From assembly GCA_016237705.1 (NCBI GenBank), contig CP066204.1:692001-756000 (forward strand): a stretch of DNA of 64,000 nt, written 5' to 3'. This stretch comes from Aerococcaceae bacterium zg-252. GTDB taxonomy: Bacteria > Bacillota > Bacilli > Lactobacillales > Aerococcaceae. This document shows positions 44,667 through 57,600 of the stretch, piece by piece. The notes below the pieces were generated by a model. The model was not told the DNA's origin, made no database searches, and saw only the letters and a list, made by a program, of their open reading frames with translations. The stretch's first letter is position 1, and each line of letters opens with the position of its first letter. The position numbers and the translations under genes are program-made.

Positions 44667-47600
44667 ATGTTTTTTAATAAAAAACAACGATTCTCAATAC
44701 GTAAGTATAAAATCGGTGTGTGCTCAGTCCTATTAGGAACGACAATTGTTATGGGCGCAAACCAAGTATCAGCAGAGGAAGTAGGTTCGTCAGAACCGGT
44801 TACTTCAACATCAGAACTAGTAGACGACCAGCCTTTAGAAGAAGAGCCGACTACTGTATCTGAAGAAACAGTAGCACCAGCTCAAGAAACTGAGACAACT
44901 ACTGAAGAAACAACAGAAGTAGCTGCACCAGCAATTGAAGAAGTAACAGAAGCTCCAGCTCCAACAACAGAAGCAGCGACAGAAGCGACTCCAGTTGTAG
45001 AAGTTGCACCGGCAACGGAAGTTGAAGCAACTGAAGAAGTTGCAGCAGATGTAAATATTGAAGCTGTTAAAGCTGAAAAAATTGAATTAATCAATACTTA
45101 TTCAGCCTTGACACCAGAAGTACGCAATGAATATGTATCACGTCTTCAAGAAGCTGTTGACGCAGCTGCCTTGGAACAAATCGCAAGAGAAGCTCGCCGT
45201 GCGCAACGCCGTGCAGAAGCTTTCCCAAATGAAGGACAAGCAATCCCAACAGGAACTGGGTTCCGTGCGGATGTACCAGCAGCTGATGAAATATTAGATA
45301 CTGCAGGCTGGGAAACACTTGGACGTTTTAGTAACAAACCAGGTATCTTCTACGTTCAAAAATCAGGTACAATCAATGGTGGTAATAGTACTGATAGAAT
45401 CACAAAAATCTATGAGGTAGATACAACAACTGGTAACGTCGTAGAAGTCTCTAAAGATGACTTTGAAGGTGGCGGTACACTCTTTGATAAGAACTATGAA
45501 TTGTCAAAACAACAAGGTTTTGGCGATCGTGGTGTAGCTAATACAGGTGAAAACTATCGTGCTATCAATGCTCTAGGACTTTCAAATGACGGACGTTATG
45601 CATATGCTCTTGGTTTCACTTCTGATAATGATGTGGTTGACCGCACAACTATCAATGGTATTTACCGCTATGATATGGAAGCTAAGACATGGAGTTTAGT
45701 AAGCGATTCTAGCACATGGGCAGATGGCATGGGTGTTCTAAAGACCAATGCTTGGACAGCCGGTGCAGTCAATCCAAAAGATGGTAAATACTACTTTGGT
45801 ACTGTAACTCTACAAACAGATCCTGCCTTTTCTCGAATAGCACCACGTGATTTGGCTGATTACATTAAAAAACGTGATGCTGGTGAATTTGATATTTATT
45901 TCCGTATGTGGTCATTTGATCCAGCGACAGGAACAGTTGCCAATGCAGGTTACATTGATACAACTTTTGTAAAATCAGGCAAGTTTGATAAAAATGAATC
46001 TTACTTCGTTTCTACTGGTAAACGTTTTGATGGTGGAGAAAGTTATGTAATTGGTAACGATATTGCCTTTGACACAGAAGGTAACTTCAAATTAATTTTG
46101 AACCAGTATAATACATCTAATTACTTTGTTTATGAAGAAACTAAAGCAGCCTTTGATGCAGCAGCATCTCAAAACGATAAATACTCTGCTCATAATGGTA
46201 CTTTATCACGCAATATTCCAATCTTAACAAATACCAATGACATTGGTTTTGGGGATAATGCAGATGCTGCCAAATCAAATGAAGTAACAACTGGGGGACT
46301 TGCGATTGACGCCAATGGTGACCTTTACTTCCATAGCCGTCAAGGTAAAGTTGGACGTATCCTAGCAGACCTTTCTATCGGTGGTATCATGCCAAGCGTT
46401 GTAGCACCTGCTGGTACAGTAACTTGGGGTGATGCTGCAAGTATCCGTGGTACTGTTGGTAAAGGTAATGTTTACCGTGAATATTATATCCAAGGTACAG
46501 AAGACATTCTTGCTGGTACTGTTGGTTCTGTCGTAGACGGCAAGTTCGTGCCTACTACTGAGACAACGACAGGTAAAGATGATATTGAAAAAGATCAAGC
46601 TCTTTATAAGAAATACGATGCAACTGTCGGTCGTCCACAAGCAATCCGTGCAGCGGACGGTACGGTATATGAATACGTGCAGGTGAAAGAAAATTCTGAT
46701 CCTGAAACTGGTGAGGTAAAAAAAGAAGACCAAACTATTAGATATGAATATGCACCAAAAGCTGTAACTGGTAATGTTATCGTTAAGTACATTGATGTAG
46801 AAGGTAATATTATTAAAACTGAAGTTAAGGATGAAACAAATGCAGATGCAAACACTCCTTATAACACAGATGAAGACCGTAAATTAGACCTTATTAAGGG
46901 ATCTAAAGAGTTCAATAATGAAGGTAAGATTTATGAACTTGTTCCTGCAGGTACATACGGTACTTATAATAATAATCCAATTGAAGTTGACAATAATGGG
47001 CATTTAACTTCATCTGATTCTACAACGGGTGACGTAGAAGCTGGAAAAACAAAAGAAGTTGTTTATGTTTACCGTGAAGTAACACAACCAAAAACAGGTG
47101 ATGTTGTTCTTCACTATGTAGATACAAAAGGAAATGAACTTCAACCAAATCACCACAATTCTGATGATAAACCAGTAGACGAGAACTATACAGTTACACC
47201 TACTGAAAAACCAGAAACTCTTGAAAAAGATGGCGTTGTGTATAAGAAAGTTGAAGTCTCTGAAACTGGTGTAGTTGATGGTAAGCCTATTGCAACTGAA
47301 AATGTAACGACAGAAGAAACTGGTACGATTATCGATGGTACTAAAAACATCGTTTACGTTTACAAACCAGTAGGATCAGTTGTGATTCATTATGTAAACA
47401 CTAAAGGTGATGTTATTAAACAAGAAGTAAAAGACATCACTGAAGGCGATATTGATGCACCATACAATGCTGCGGATAATAAAGAAAATGCAAATGAAAA
47501 GCCAGCAACAATTGAAAATGGCAATGTAAATTACAAATTTAAAGAAGTTGCTACAACAAATACAGTTGGTGGTAAAGTTGTCGTGAATGAAAATGCTACA

Positions 47601-50600
47601 AATGTCGTAAAAGGACAAGAAGGCACAATTGTTCCAGGTACAACTCACGTTATCTATGTTTATGATGAAGTAGAAACACCTGTAGAACCAAAAGGTTCAG
47701 TAGTTGTACACTATGTAAACGAAGCCGGTGAAGTGATTCAATCTGCATACAAAGATACAACAGATGCAGCAGTAGATGCAGCTTATAACACAAAACAAGA
47801 TAACTTAGAAAAACCAGAAGAAATTACTCACAATGGTAAGACATATGTATTAACTCGTGTATCAGATACAAACACTGTTGGTGGTAAAGAAATCGTTAAG
47901 ACTGACGCTACAAACATCGTGACTAACAAAGAAGATGGTTCAGTTGTAGAAGGTACAACAAATGTTATCTATGTTTATAAGTTGAAAGAAGAGCCAAAAG
48001 CAGAACCAAAAGGTTCAGTAGTTGTACACTATGTAAACGAAGACGGCGAAGTAATCCAATCTTCATACAAAGATACAACAGACGCTGCAGTAGATTCAGC
48101 TTATAACACAAAACAAGATAACTTAGAAAAACCAGAAGAAATCACACACAATGGTAATACTTATGTATTGACACGCGTATCCGATACAAATACTGTTGGT
48201 GGTAAGGAAATTGTTAAGACCGATGACAAGAACATCGTGACGAACAAAGAAGATGGTTCAGTTGTAGAAGGTACAACAAATGTTATCTATGTTTACAAGT
48301 TGAAAGAAGAAGCACCAAAAGGTTCAGTTATCGTTAACTACGTGGATGTAGACGGAAACTTCTTGAAAGACGAAGACACAATCTTCGATACTAAAGAAGG
48401 AAAAGACGGAGAAGCCTATGATACAGTTGTAGATTTACGTCCAGATACAATCACAAAAGACGGTAAGACATACAAATTAGTAGAAAAACCAGGAGTATAC
48501 CCAGTAGGTACAGTAGATGCTGATAAGCATTTAGAAGGTACTGATTCTATTGCAGGTTCAGTAGAAGCTGGTAAGACTAAGAAAGTAACTTACGTTTACG
48601 AAGAAGTGAAACCAGTTGTACCTGGTGGAGAAGTAAGTGCTCAGTACTTTGTAGAAGGTGAAGAAACTCGTCTTTACAAAGACCCAACTGTTGAAGAAGA
48701 TACAGTAGTTAAAGAGCAAGGTACTCCATTAGAAACAACATATAAAGATGTACCGCCAGCAATTTTAACTGACAAAGATGGTAATATCTATGACTTGGTG
48801 AAAAAAGAAGGCAATACTCCAAAACTTAAAGAAGGTTCAGCACCACAAGAAGGTAACGTAACTGAAACTCCACAAGTGATTAAATACGAGTATAAGAAAC
48901 GTGAAACACCAAAAGCAGAGCCAAAAGGTTCAGTCGTTGTTCACTATGTCAACGAAGCTGGTGAAGTTATCAAGACTGAGTACAACGATACAACTAACGC
49001 TGCAGTCGATGCACCATTCAATACAGCTGATAATGAATTGGAAAAACCAAAAGAAATTACATTTGGTGGCAAGACATACGTGTTTAAAGAAGTATCAATG
49101 ACACCAAAAGTTGGTCAAAATGATGTTGTAAAAGAAGATGCAACAAACAGAGTCTTCTTCTTAGGAAAAGAAACAGGTGAAGTTGTTGAAGGGACAACAC
49201 ACGTAATTTATGTGTACTCTGAAAAACAACCAGAAGAAAATCCAGTAAAACCTGGTGGAGAAGTAACAGCTCAATACTATGTAGAGGGAACAGAAGAGCG
49301 TCTATATGAAGACCCAACTGTCGAAAAAGATACAGTAGTTAAAGAGAAAAATACTCCATTAGAAACACCATACGAAGATACACCACCAGTAGTCTTAACA
49401 GACAAAGACGGTAATATCTACGACTTAGTGAAAAACGAAGACGGTACTCCAAAACTTAAAGAAGGATCAGCTGAACCAACAGGTGAAGTAACTGAAACTC
49501 CACAAGTTATCCAATATGAGTACAAGAAACGTGAAACACCAAAAGAAGAACCAGTAAAACCTGGTGGAGAAGTAACAGCTCAATACTATGTAGAAGGAAC
49601 AGAAGAGCGTCTTTACGAAGACCCAACTGTCGAAAAAGATACAGTAGTTAAAGAGAAAAACACTCCATTGGAAACACCATACGAAGATACACCACCAGTA
49701 GTCTTAACAGACAAAGACGGTAATATCTACGACTTGGTGAAAAAAGAAGGTAATACTCCAAAACTTAAAGAAGGTTCAGCACCACAAGAAGGTAACGTAA
49801 CTGAAACTCCACAAGTGATTAAATACGAGTATAAGAAACGTGAAACACCAAAAGAAGAACCAGTAAAACCTGGTGGAGAAGTAACAGCTCAATACTATGT
49901 AGAAGGAACAGAAGAGCGTCTATATGAAGACCCAACTGTCGAAAAAGATACAGTAGTTAAAGAGAAAAATACTCCATTAGAAACACCATACGAAGATACA
50001 CCACCAGTAGTCTTAACAGACAAAGATGGTAATATCTATGACTTGGTGAAAAAAGAAGGTAATACTCCAAAACTTAAAGAAGGTTCAGCACCACAAGAAG
50101 GTAACGTAACTGAAACTCCACAAGTGATTAAATACGAGTATAAGAAACGTGAAACACCAAAAGAAGAACCAGTAAAACCTGGTGGAGAAGTAACAGCTCA
50201 ATACTATGTAGAGGGAACAGAAGAGCGTCTATATGAAGACCCAACTGTTGAAGAAGATGAAGTAATCAAAGAAAAAGATACTCCATTAGAAACACCATAT
50301 AAAGATACACCACCAGCAATCTTAACTGACAAAGATGGTAATATCTATGACTTGGTGAAAAACGAAGACAATACTCCAAAACTTAAAGAAGGTTCAGCAC
50401 CACAAGAAGGTAACGTAACTGAAACTCCACAAGTTATCCAATACGAGTACAAGAAACGTGAAACACCAAAAGAAGAACCAGTAAAACCTGGTGGAGAAGT
50501 AACAGCTCAATACTATGTAGAAGGAACAGAAGAGCGTCTATATGAAGACCCAACTGTTGAAGAAGATGAAGTAATCAAAGAAAAAGATACTCCATTAGAA

Positions 50601-53600
50601 ACACCATATAAAGATACACCACCAGCAATCTTAACAGACAAAGATGGTAATATCTATGACTTGGTGAAAAACGAAGACAATACTCCAAAACTTAAAGAAG
50701 GTTCAGCACCACAAGAAGGTAACGTAACTGAAACTCCACAAGTTATTAAATATGAGTACAAGAAACGTGAAACACCAAAAGAAGAGCCAAAACCAGAATC
50801 ACCAAAAGGTTCTGTAATCGTTAAATACGAAGACGAAGAAGGTAACGAGATTCAAGATCCTAAGGAAGATACGCCATTATCACCAGTTGATACTCCGTAC
50901 AATACAGTTGATAAACGCGATGAGAAAATCGAAGTTCCAAATCCAAATGATCCAGAAAATCCAACAGTTTACCACTTAACTAAGAATGAACCAAAAGAAG
51001 GTGAAGGGGAAGACGACGGTAAAGTTAAAGAAGGCGAAAAAGTTGTAACATACGTGTACAAGAAAGCCGGATCAGTTATCGTTCACTATGTAGACGAAGC
51101 TGGAAACGAAATTGCAGCCGATAAAGTTGCGAAGAAAAATGAAAAAGACGGAACTGAGTATGACACGACTACGAAAACGTTACGTCCAGCTACAATTACA
51201 GTAGGGGATAAAGTGTATGAACGTGTACCAGCAGGAACATATGGTGCAGGTGAAGTTGATGAAGACGGTCACTTAACATCAACTGATTCAGTTGACGGTG
51301 CAGTTGAAGCAGGTAAAACAAAAGAAGTTACTTACGTTTACCGTTTAGTAAAACCAGTGACACCAGAATCAAGTGGTGAAGAACCATTACCACCATTACC
51401 ACCAACTGAAACACCTAATAAGTACATTCCGTACATTCCGGAAAATCCTGAAGATCCGTCTAATCCGAACGATCCTAAGTATCCAAATGATCCGGAAGAT
51501 AATCCACCATTAGATCCAAATGGAAATCCAATTCCACCAGTGGATTACGATAATACACCGAACGATCCAAGTGATGATCCACGCTTACCGGATATCGACG
51601 GTTTTGTGCCAGTAGATCCAAAAGATCCAAGCAATCCATTGCCAAAAGATCCAAATGGCGGCTATGTGCCACCAGCACCAGAAAATCCTAAGGAAGATAC
51701 ACCAATTCCTTACGTACCAGCAGGTTCAGTTGTGATTCATTATGTTGATGAAGAGGGTAATGTTCTTCTTGACAAACTTGTAGATACAGCGAAAGCTCCA
51801 GTTGGTTCTGACTATGACACAACTGAAAATACAAGAACAAGAAAAGAACGTCCGGATGAAATCATTGTTACAGATGAAGAGGGTAACGAGTCTATCTATG
51901 AATTGGTTCGTGTTTCTACTTCAAACAAAGTTGGTGATCAAGAAGTTGTTCCAGAAGATGCAATTGTAGGTGGAGAAACTGGTAAAGTTGTTAAGGGCGA
52001 AACAAACGTAATCTACGTTTACCGTCAAAAACCAGGTAAATACATTCCATTTATCCCAGTAGATCCAAGCAACCCTAATGACCCAACGGATCCACATGAT
52101 CCAACAGATCCAAATAACCCAGGTGAAGAAATTCCAACTCGTCCATACGATGAGACACCGGAAGATCCGTCAGATGATCCACGTTTACCGGACGTACCAG
52201 GATACATCCCTGTAGATCCAAGCGATCCAAGTGGTAAGACACCATTGAAACCAGTAGATCCAGAAGATCCAACTAAGGGATATGGGCCACCAAAACCAGT
52301 TGATCCTAAGGAAGATACACCAATTCCTTACGTACCAGCAGGAACAGTAACGGTTCACTATGTAAACGAAAAAGGTGAAGTTATCAAGGATCCAACTGTG
52401 GATACACCGAAATCACCAGTAGGTACTAAGTATGACACTGATGAAGACGGTAAGGAAATTCCAAGAGAAATCACTGGTAAAGACGGCGAAGAGTATGTAC
52501 TTGTAAAAGTTAAAGACGGTGACAAACCGACTGGTGAAGTAGAACAAGGTAATATTGATGTTACTTACATCTACAAGTTGAAAGAAAAACAAACTCCACC
52601 ACCAGTAGAAGAAAAACCTAACAAGTATATTCCGTATATCCCTGAAGATCCAACGGATCCTTCTAATCCGAATGATCCGAAGTATCCAACAGATCCAGAG
52701 AACAATCCTCCTCTAGATCCAAATGGAAATCCGATTCCACCAGTGGATTACGATAATACACCGGAAGATCCAAGTGATAATCCACCATTACCTGATATTG
52801 ATGGTTATGTACCAGTAGATCCAGAAGATCCTTCAACACCGTTGAAACCAGTAGATCCAAACGATCCATCTAAAGGATATGTACCACCAAAACCAGTAGA
52901 TCCTAAAGAAGATACACCAGTACCTTACGTACCAGCAGGAACAGTAACTGTTCACTATGTGGATGAAGAAGGTAATGTGATTAAAGATCCGACTGAGGAC
53001 ACACCGAAATCACCAGTGGGTACAGAGTACAACACTGATGAAGATGGCAAGGAAATTCCAAGAGAAATCACTGGTAAAGACGGCGAAGAATACGTACTTG
53101 TAAAAGTTAAAGAAGGCGACAACCCAACTGGTGTAGTAGAAAAAGGTAACATTGACGTTACATACATCTACAAGTTGAAAGAAAAACAAACACCACCACC
53201 AGTGGAAGAAAAACCTAACAAGTATATTCCGTATATCCCTGAAGATCCAACGGATCCTTCTAATCCGAATGATCCTAAGTATCCAACAAATCCAGAGAAC
53301 AATCCTCCTCTAGATCCAAATGGAAATCCGATTCCACCAGTGGATTACGATAATACACCGGAAGATCCAAGTGATAATCCACCATTACCTGATATTGATG
53401 GTTATGTACCAGTAGATCCAGAAGATCCTTCAACACCGTTGAAACCAGTAGATCCAAACGATCCATCTAAAGGATATGTACCACCAAAACCAGTAGATCC
53501 TAAGAAAGATACACCAGTGCCTTACGTACCAGCAGGAACAGTAACGGTTCATTATGTGGATGAAGAAGGTAATGTGATTAAAGATCCGACTGAGGATACA

Positions 53601-54092
53601 CCGAAATCACCAGTGGGTACAGAGTACAACACTAATGAAAATGGTGAGGAAGTTCCTAAGGAAATCACTGGTAAAGACGGTAAAGTCTATGAACTTGTAA
53701 AAGTTAAAGACGGTGATCAAGAACAAGGTAAGGTTGTTAAAGGTAATACTGATGTTACTTATATTTACAAATTGAAAGAAACACCAGAGACACCTGAAAC
53801 ACCTGAATTACCAGAAGTTCCAGAGACACCTGAAACACCTGAATTACCAGAAGTTCCAGAGACACCTGAGAAACCAGAAGCACCTGAAACGCCAGAAACT
53901 CCTGAAACATCAGAAACTCCTGAAAAACCAGGAACACCTGAAGCTCCAGTTTATCAAGAAGTTGGAAAATCAGCTGTTCTTCCAAATACAGGTGAATCTG
54001 ACTCAGCTATGGCATGGAGTGCAGCAGCACTTTCAATCTTAGCAGGTCTAGGATTAGTAGCACCTCGTCGCAAAAAAGATGAAGAAGCTTAA
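44667..54092 (+). CDS. giant YSIRK/MucBP/LPXTG surface adhesin 1
   Basis: 3141 residues. Signal peptide 1-36 with the YSIRK-type motif [16 protein letters not shown], cut after VSA. Residues 37-125 are Glu/Thr/Ala-rich; 130-190 helical; about 200-640 a globular N-terminal region that reads like a repeated beta-sheet or propeller domain ([24 protein letters not shown]). From about 700 come MucBP-type repeats ([15 protein letters not shown]), five 103-residue tandem repeats, then Pro-rich NPNDP spacers alternating with MucBP units. It ends LPNTGES, a hydrophobic helix and RRKKDEEA, a sortase A anchor. Expected role: binding mucin or glycans. ATG 44667 chosen by spacing from gaggg. Confidence 0.93.
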   Translation: MFFNKKQRFSIRKYKIGVCSVLLGTTIVMGANQVSAEEVGSSEPVTSTSELVDDQPLEEEPTTVSEETVAPAQETETTTEETTEVAAPAIEEVTEAPAPTTEAATEATPVVEVAPATEVEATEEVAADVNIEAVKAEKIELINTYSALTPEVRNEYVSRLQEAVDAAALEQIAREARRAQRRAEAFPNEGQAIPTGTGFRADVPAADEILDTAGWETLGRFSNKPGIFYVQKSGTINGGNSTDRITKIYEVDTTTGNVVEVSKDDFEGGGTLFDKNYELSKQQGFGDRGVANTGENYRAINALGLSNDGRYAYALGFTSDNDVVDRTTINGIYRYDMEAKTWSLVSDSSTWADGMGVLKTNAWTAGAVNPKDGKYYFGTVTLQTDPAFSRIAPRDLADYIKKRDAGEFDIYFRMWSFDPATGTVANAGYIDTTFVKSGKFDKNESYFVSTGKRFDGGESYVIGNDIAFDTEGNFKLILNQYNTSNYFVYEETKAAFDAAASQNDKYSAHNGTLSRNIPILTNTNDIGFGDNADAAKSNEVTTGGLAIDANGDLYFHSRQGKVGRILADLSIGGIMPSVVAPAGTVTWGDAASIRGTVGKGNVYREYYIQGTEDILAGTVGSVVDGKFVPTTETTTGKDDIEKDQALYKKYDATVGRPQAIRAADGTVYEYVQVKENSDPETGEVKKEDQTIRYEYAPKAVTGNVIVKYIDVEGNIIKTEVKDETNADANTPYNTDEDRKLDLIKGSKEFNNEGKIYELVPAGTYGTYNNNPIEVDNNGHLTSSDSTTGDVEAGKTKEVVYVYREVTQPKTGDVVLHYVDTKGNELQPNHHNSDDKPVDENYTVTPTEKPETLEKDGVVYKKVEVSETGVVDGKPIATENVTTEETGTIIDGTKNIVYVYKPVGSVVIHYVNTKGDVIKQEVKDITEGDIDAPYNAADNKENANEKPATIENGNVNYKFKEVATTNTVGGKVVVNENATNVVKGQEGTIVPGTTHVIYVYDEVETPVEPKGSVVVHYVNEAGEVIQSAYKDTTDAAVDAAYNTKQDNLEKPEEITHNGKTYVLTRVSDTNTVGGKEIVKTDATNIVTNKEDGSVVEGTTNVIYVYKLKEEPKAEPKGSVVVHYVNEDGEVIQSSYKDTTDAAVDSAYNTKQDNLEKPEEITHNGNTYVLTRVSDTNTVGGKEIVKTDDKNIVTNKEDGSVVEGTTNVIYVYKLKEEAPKGSVIVNYVDVDGNFLKDEDTIFDTKEGKDGEAYDTVVDLRPDTITKDGKTYKLVEKPGVYPVGTVDADKHLEGTDSIAGSVEAGKTKKVTYVYEEVKPVVPGGEVSAQYFVEGEETRLYKDPTVEEDTVVKEQGTPLETTYKDVPPAILTDKDGNIYDLVKKEGNTPKLKEGSAPQEGNVTETPQVIKYEYKKRETPKAEPKGSVVVHYVNEAGEVIKTEYNDTTNAAVDAPFNTADNELEKPKEITFGGKTYVFKEVSMTPKVGQNDVVKEDATNRVFFLGKETGEVVEGTTHVIYVYSEKQPEENPVKPGGEVTAQYYVEGTEERLYEDPTVEKDTVVKEKNTPLETPYEDTPPVVLTDKDGNIYDLVKNEDGTPKLKEGSAEPTGEVTETPQVIQYEYKKRETPKEEPVKPGGEVTAQYYVEGTEERLYEDPTVEKDTVVKEKNTPLETPYEDTPPVVLTDKDGNIYDLVKKEGNTPKLKEGSAPQEGNVTETPQVIKYEYKKRETPKEEPVKPGGEVTAQYYVEGTEERLYEDPTVEKDTVVKEKNTPLETPYEDTPPVVLTDKDGNIYDLVKKEGNTPKLKEGSAPQEGNVTETPQVIKYEYKKRETPKEEPVKPGGEVTAQYYVEGTEERLYEDPTVEEDEVIKEKDTPLETPYKDTPPAILTDKDGNIYDLVKNEDNTPKLKEGSAPQEGNVTETPQVIQYEYKKRETPKEEPVKPGGEVTAQYYVEGTEERLYEDPTVEEDEVIKEKDTPLETPYKDTPPAILTDKDGNIYDLVKNEDNTPKLKEGSAPQEGNVTETPQVIKYEYKKRETPKEEPKPESPKGSVIVKYEDEEGNEIQDPKEDTPLSPVDTPYNTVDKRDEKIEVPNPNDPENPTVYHLTKNEPKEGEGEDDGKVKEGEKVVTYVYKKAGSVIVHYVDEAGNEIAADKVAKKNEKDGTEYDTTTKTLRPATITVGDKVYERVPAGTYGAGEVDEDGHLTSTDSVDGAVEAGKTKEVTYVYRLVKPVTPESSGEEPLPPLPPTETPNKYIPYIPENPEDPSNPNDPKYPNDPEDNPPLDPNGNPIPPVDYDNTPNDPSDDPRLPDIDGFVPVDPKDPSNPLPKDPNGGYVPPAPENPKEDTPIPYVPAGSVVIHYVDEEGNVLLDKLVDTAKAPVGSDYDTTENTRTRKERPDEIIVTDEEGNESIYELVRVSTSNKVGDQEVVPEDAIVGGETGKVVKGETNVIYVYRQKPGKYIPFIPVDPSNPNDPTDPHDPTDPNNPGEEIPTRPYDETPEDPSDDPRLPDVPGYIPVDPSDPSGKTPLKPVDPEDPTKGYGPPKPVDPKEDTPIPYVPAGTVTVHYVNEKGEVIKDPTVDTPKSPVGTKYDTDEDGKEIPREITGKDGEEYVLVKVKDGDKPTGEVEQGNIDVTYIYKLKEKQTPPPVEEKPNKYIPYIPEDPTDPSNPNDPKYPTDPENNPPLDPNGNPIPPVDYDNTPEDPSDNPPLPDIDGYVPVDPEDPSTPLKPVDPNDPSKGYVPPKPVDPKEDTPVPYVPAGTVTVHYVDEEGNVIKDPTEDTPKSPVGTEYNTDEDGKEIPREITGKDGEEYVLVKVKEGDNPTGVVEKGNIDVTYIYKLKEKQTPPPVEEKPNKYIPYIPEDPTDPSNPNDPKYPTNPENNPPLDPNGNPIPPVDYDNTPEDPSDNPPLPDIDGYVPVDPEDPSTPLKPVDPNDPSKGYVPPKPVDPKKDTPVPYVPAGTVTVHYVDEEGNVIKDPTEDTPKSPVGTEYNTNENGEEVPKEITGKDGKVYELVKVKDGDQEQGKVVKGNTDVTYIYKLKETPETPETPELPEVPETPETPELPEVPETPEKPEAPETPETPETSETPEKPGTPEAPVYQEVGKSAVLPNTGESDSAMAWSAAALSILAGLGLVAPRRKKDEEA
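48621..48909 (+). repeat. diverged single copy of the 103-residue repeat
   Basis: [20 protein letters not shown] unit standing apart from the main tandem block, with several substitutions. It shows the block grew from an older unit. Confidence 0.85.
49251..50795 (+). repeat. five tandem 309-bp repeats in adhesin 1
   Basis: Units begin cctggtggagaagtaacagc at 49251, 49560, 49869, 50178 and 50487, exactly 309 bp (103 residues) apart. Units 2 and 3 are almost identical in DNA; units 4 and 5 form a second near-identical pair. Confidence 0.95.
52617..53810 (+). repeat. tandem 597-bp duplication in adhesin 1
   Basis: The block starting cctaacaagtatattccg recurs at 52617 and 53214 (199 residues apart), each with a Pro-rich spacer and one MucBP unit. 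An older related block begins near 51412. The second copy diverges towards its end. Confidence 0.9.
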
Positions 54093-54140
54093 AATTAATT
54101 CGTAGCAATACGATTTAATAAACTCTGAGCATATAATGGA

Positions 54141-54177
54141 AACAGCATTTGAGTATTCGCTCAAATGCTGTTTTTTT
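54141..54177 (+). terminator. terminator after adhesin 1
   Basis: Perfect 13-bp stem aacagcatttgag / ctcaaatgctgtt with seven T residues. Confidence 0.95.
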
Positions 54178-54520
54178 GGCTCTATGTCAAATGGTGTTGG
54201 TTCCCTAAAATTAAGCGACTTGATTGACAGATAGAAAGGATGATTCGTTTCTATCTGTTTTCTTATTTTTAAACAAACGATTAACCAGTAATATTTTATA
54301 CAAAATTTTTGTATCAATATGCTTCGCTGATAATTCTAGCGTCATTTGATGACTAAATATTATGATTTATCGTAATTATTACAATTTTATATTTGACCTC
54401 AATGGAAACTTAAATAATATTTTAAATTCAGAAAATGTTAAATTTGTTGATATAAAAACATTGTTTGGATAAAATTTGGAAACTTAAAATGTGAATATTT
54501 AAAATTTTTAAGATAAACAC
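54178..54520. other. intergenic stretch with a hairpin and a possible IS end
   Basis: ggctctatgtcaaatggtgt at 54178 resembles the terminal repeat of ISL3-type elements, but no transposase follows. A perfect 11-bp hairpin (acagatagaaa / tttctatctgt, 54227-54258) with a T-rich tail may terminate a lost gene. The rest is AT-rich and empty. Confidence 0.4.
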
Positions 54521-54549
54521 TTGCAATAAAAAATTATAATTGATACAAT
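54521..54549 (+). promoter_or_regulatory. promoter of the second adhesin gene
   Basis: TTGCAA and TACAAT, 17 bp apart, again within tgatacaat, followed by the shared ttggaatctt box. The leader is about 90 nt. Confidence 0.8.
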
Positions 54550-54644
54550 TCCCTTGGAATCTTCCAGCAAATGGAAAATAGCCGTAAACTTTGCAAAAAG
54601 ATACTTTTTACAAGGGAAGAATTATAAGAAAGAGGGGAATGCCT

Positions 54645-57600
54645 ATGTTTTTTAAACGAAAACAACGGTTCTCAATTCGCAAGTATAAAATTGGAGTGTG
54701 CTCAGTTCTTTTAGGAACATCAATTGTTATGGGTACAAACCAAGCATCAGCTGAAGAACTAGTTTCAACAGAACCAGTGTTATCAACTGATAATCAAGTA
54801 GACGATTCATCGCTAGAAGATACAACGACTGTATCGGAAGAATCAGCAGATCTAGTGCAAGAATCAAATTCTGTTGAGGAAGGGACTAATGTCGTAGTAA
54901 CACCTGTTATAGATGAAACAACTGAAAGCATTGCAACAGCATTGCACTTAGTAGTACACACAAAAGTGACAGTTGTAAATGCCACAAATCTTAATGCCGG
55001 TGAAAAAGCAGCAGTGGAAGCACTTGTTCGTGCAGATAATAACTTGGGTGAATCGTATCAAGTTATTGTCGCTAATGATGGTACTGTGAGGGTATTAGAA
55101 AATGGTGTGGAAGTAGCAAGTCTTCCTTGTGAAGAAATTATTGAAGTTGCTGTTTATACTGAAGAAGTGTCTCCAGAAGTAACTGAATTAGAAGAAGAAG
55201 CAATGCCAACAACTAATGTTGTAACGGCAGTGACACCAAATACTGTAGTGCCAACTGAAGATGTAGCGTCAACTACTGATTTAGAGGCTGTTAAAGCAGA
55301 GAAAATCAGATCAGTGAATACGTTTACATCATTAACACCAACTGTCCGTGGTGAATATGTGTCACGCTTACAACAGGCTGTTGATGTTGCTGCATTAAAC
55401 ATCATTGCTGAAGAGGCACGCCGTTTACAAAGACGTGCAGCTTTTCCAAATCAAGGTGAGCCGTTAACTACTGGTACGGGATTCCGTGTTGGAGAAACGC
55501 CTGCAACACCAACTGCAACTGAGGGTAGAAAAGTAACTCCTAAAGTAACAGTTGAGGGAACTAACTCAGCTCTTAACGTTGCACCAACCTTAGTTGCAAA
55601 TCCATTCAAAGTAAATTTGAGTTTTGAGGGACAAGAGCTACATAAGGATGATTATTTCTATATCGAAGGACAAGATGCACCAGTCGAACTTCCAAGAAAA
55701 ATAGTCATTACAAATCCTGATACTAAGGAAGAAGTTGTGATTGGTACGGTAGAGCGTGTTGGTTATGAAAGTGATTACTATCGTGCTCAAGATTCACAGG
55801 ATCCTACACGTTTTGATTTGTCCGCATCTTCAGACTATATGACAAAGAAAATTAAATATAAAGTTACCTTCAATGAAAATGTAGAAGGACTTAAGGACGT
55901 AAAAGCGGAAATTAATCGTAATGCCAATATCCAAACTGTAGCTGTTTCAAAACCACATACAGCTAAATTCAAAGTTTTAGTGAATGATGATGTTGTCGTA
56001 GAGAAAGAATATACTCAAAATCCTTTTAATAATGGTGTGCAGACTAATGGTGGTACAAGTTATGCTCAAAAAGGACCTGGAGATAGCAAGCCTTATCTTC
56101 GCTTTAATACCATGCTGTATGATTTTCGACCACTTGGAGAGCCAGAAGACATCGCTTTTTCAAAAGAGGTTGAAAATGATGCGATTCTAACCTTTAATGG
56201 TGAAGTTGGTGGGCTACCAAATGGATTTGTAGCTAAAATCAAAGCTAAGGATACCAATCCAAATCCATATATTTGGGGTGATAATTTAATGCTAGGGACT
56301 CGCCTTCCAGTGTATTATGTGCCGTATGATAAGGATGGTAAACCACAAGCAAATTCAACGGATGAAAGTGTCTATGTAACTCCAAAAGACACGTATATGA
56401 TCATCGAGAAGATCAGTGAGGACAAGAAAGAAGCAACGATTCGTTTCTTTGGAGATTATTCTAAACCTGGTTTTTTCATCAATGGTACTATGCATCCAGA
56501 TAAAGAAGAAGCAGGGAAAACATCCAAGTTTGGTGTGAAATTGCTTAACAAGGAGTGGAGTACAGCAAATCCAGGGAATAGTGCAGACCTTCATCACAGA
56601 AAACAAATTGATGATCCTGACAATCCTGGTAAATCGATAACTGTGGATGATCCGGATAAACCAGGAGATGCACCAGGGTTCCATTTGTTGACGTTTTTTG
56701 ATCATAATGGGAATCCAATAAATGCTCGTGCTAACCAAACAGGTGGGAACTATCGTTACGCAGATTCTGCTCGCTTTACAGCGTTACCAGTAACGGCAAG
56801 TAACCCTGAAATTATCAACAAAGGTACAGTTATCGTAAACTATGTTGATACAGACGGAAATAAAATTGAAGAACCAGTGACAGTTGTCGCAGATCGACCT
56901 GTTGAAACAAATGGTGTGAAAGCAATGTATGATACATTGGGTAACATTTCACCAGAAATCAAACATAACGGTGTAACCTACAAACCAGCTCCAGTTAATC
57001 CAGAAACACCTTATGCAGTGGGGACTTTAGGTGAAAAAGGGAACTTGGTTACAAGTAACAAAGAGGGTGTTATCGCTGCTAATGATCCAAAAGGTATTGC
57101 ACCGTCTGGTGATTTGATGCAAGGTACCCACCATGTCACATATGTTTACAAAGCTGTAAAAGGTAATGTTGATGTTTACTTTGTAGATGAAAAAGGGAAT
57201 ACCCTTTCTCCAAAAGAAAATGATACGACTGATGGCAATATTGATGCTGCCTACGATACAGATGATAACCATCATAAACCAGAAATTACTGTTAATGGCA
57301 AAGTCTACGCCTTTAAAGAACTGTCTAAGACAAACATTGTTGATGGTAAGAAAATCGAAACAGATGAACTGAACCATATCGGTGGAACTACTGGAAATAT
57401 AAAAGAAGGTACGACACACGTCATTAAAGTGTACGCATTGAAACCAGGTTCTGTCTTTGTAAACTATGAGGATAAGACAACAGGTCAACCAATTGCAAAA
57501 AAAGTTACCGATACTGATAATAAACCAGATGGAACAGAATATGACACTTACGACCGAAAACCTGAAAAATTAGAGGGTACAGACGGCTCAACTTACTATC

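Noticed and set aside
44459-44677. Open frame of 72 codons before adhesin 1
   Set aside because: It spans the adhesin promoter (44542-44570) and leader, has no ribosome site, and the matching region before adhesin 2 keeps the promoter and leader but not this frame.
52663-53466. Minus-strand Leu/Asp-rich frames across the adhesin stalks
   Set aside because: They mirror the GATCC-rich Asp-Pro coding repeats and have no starts with ribosome sites.
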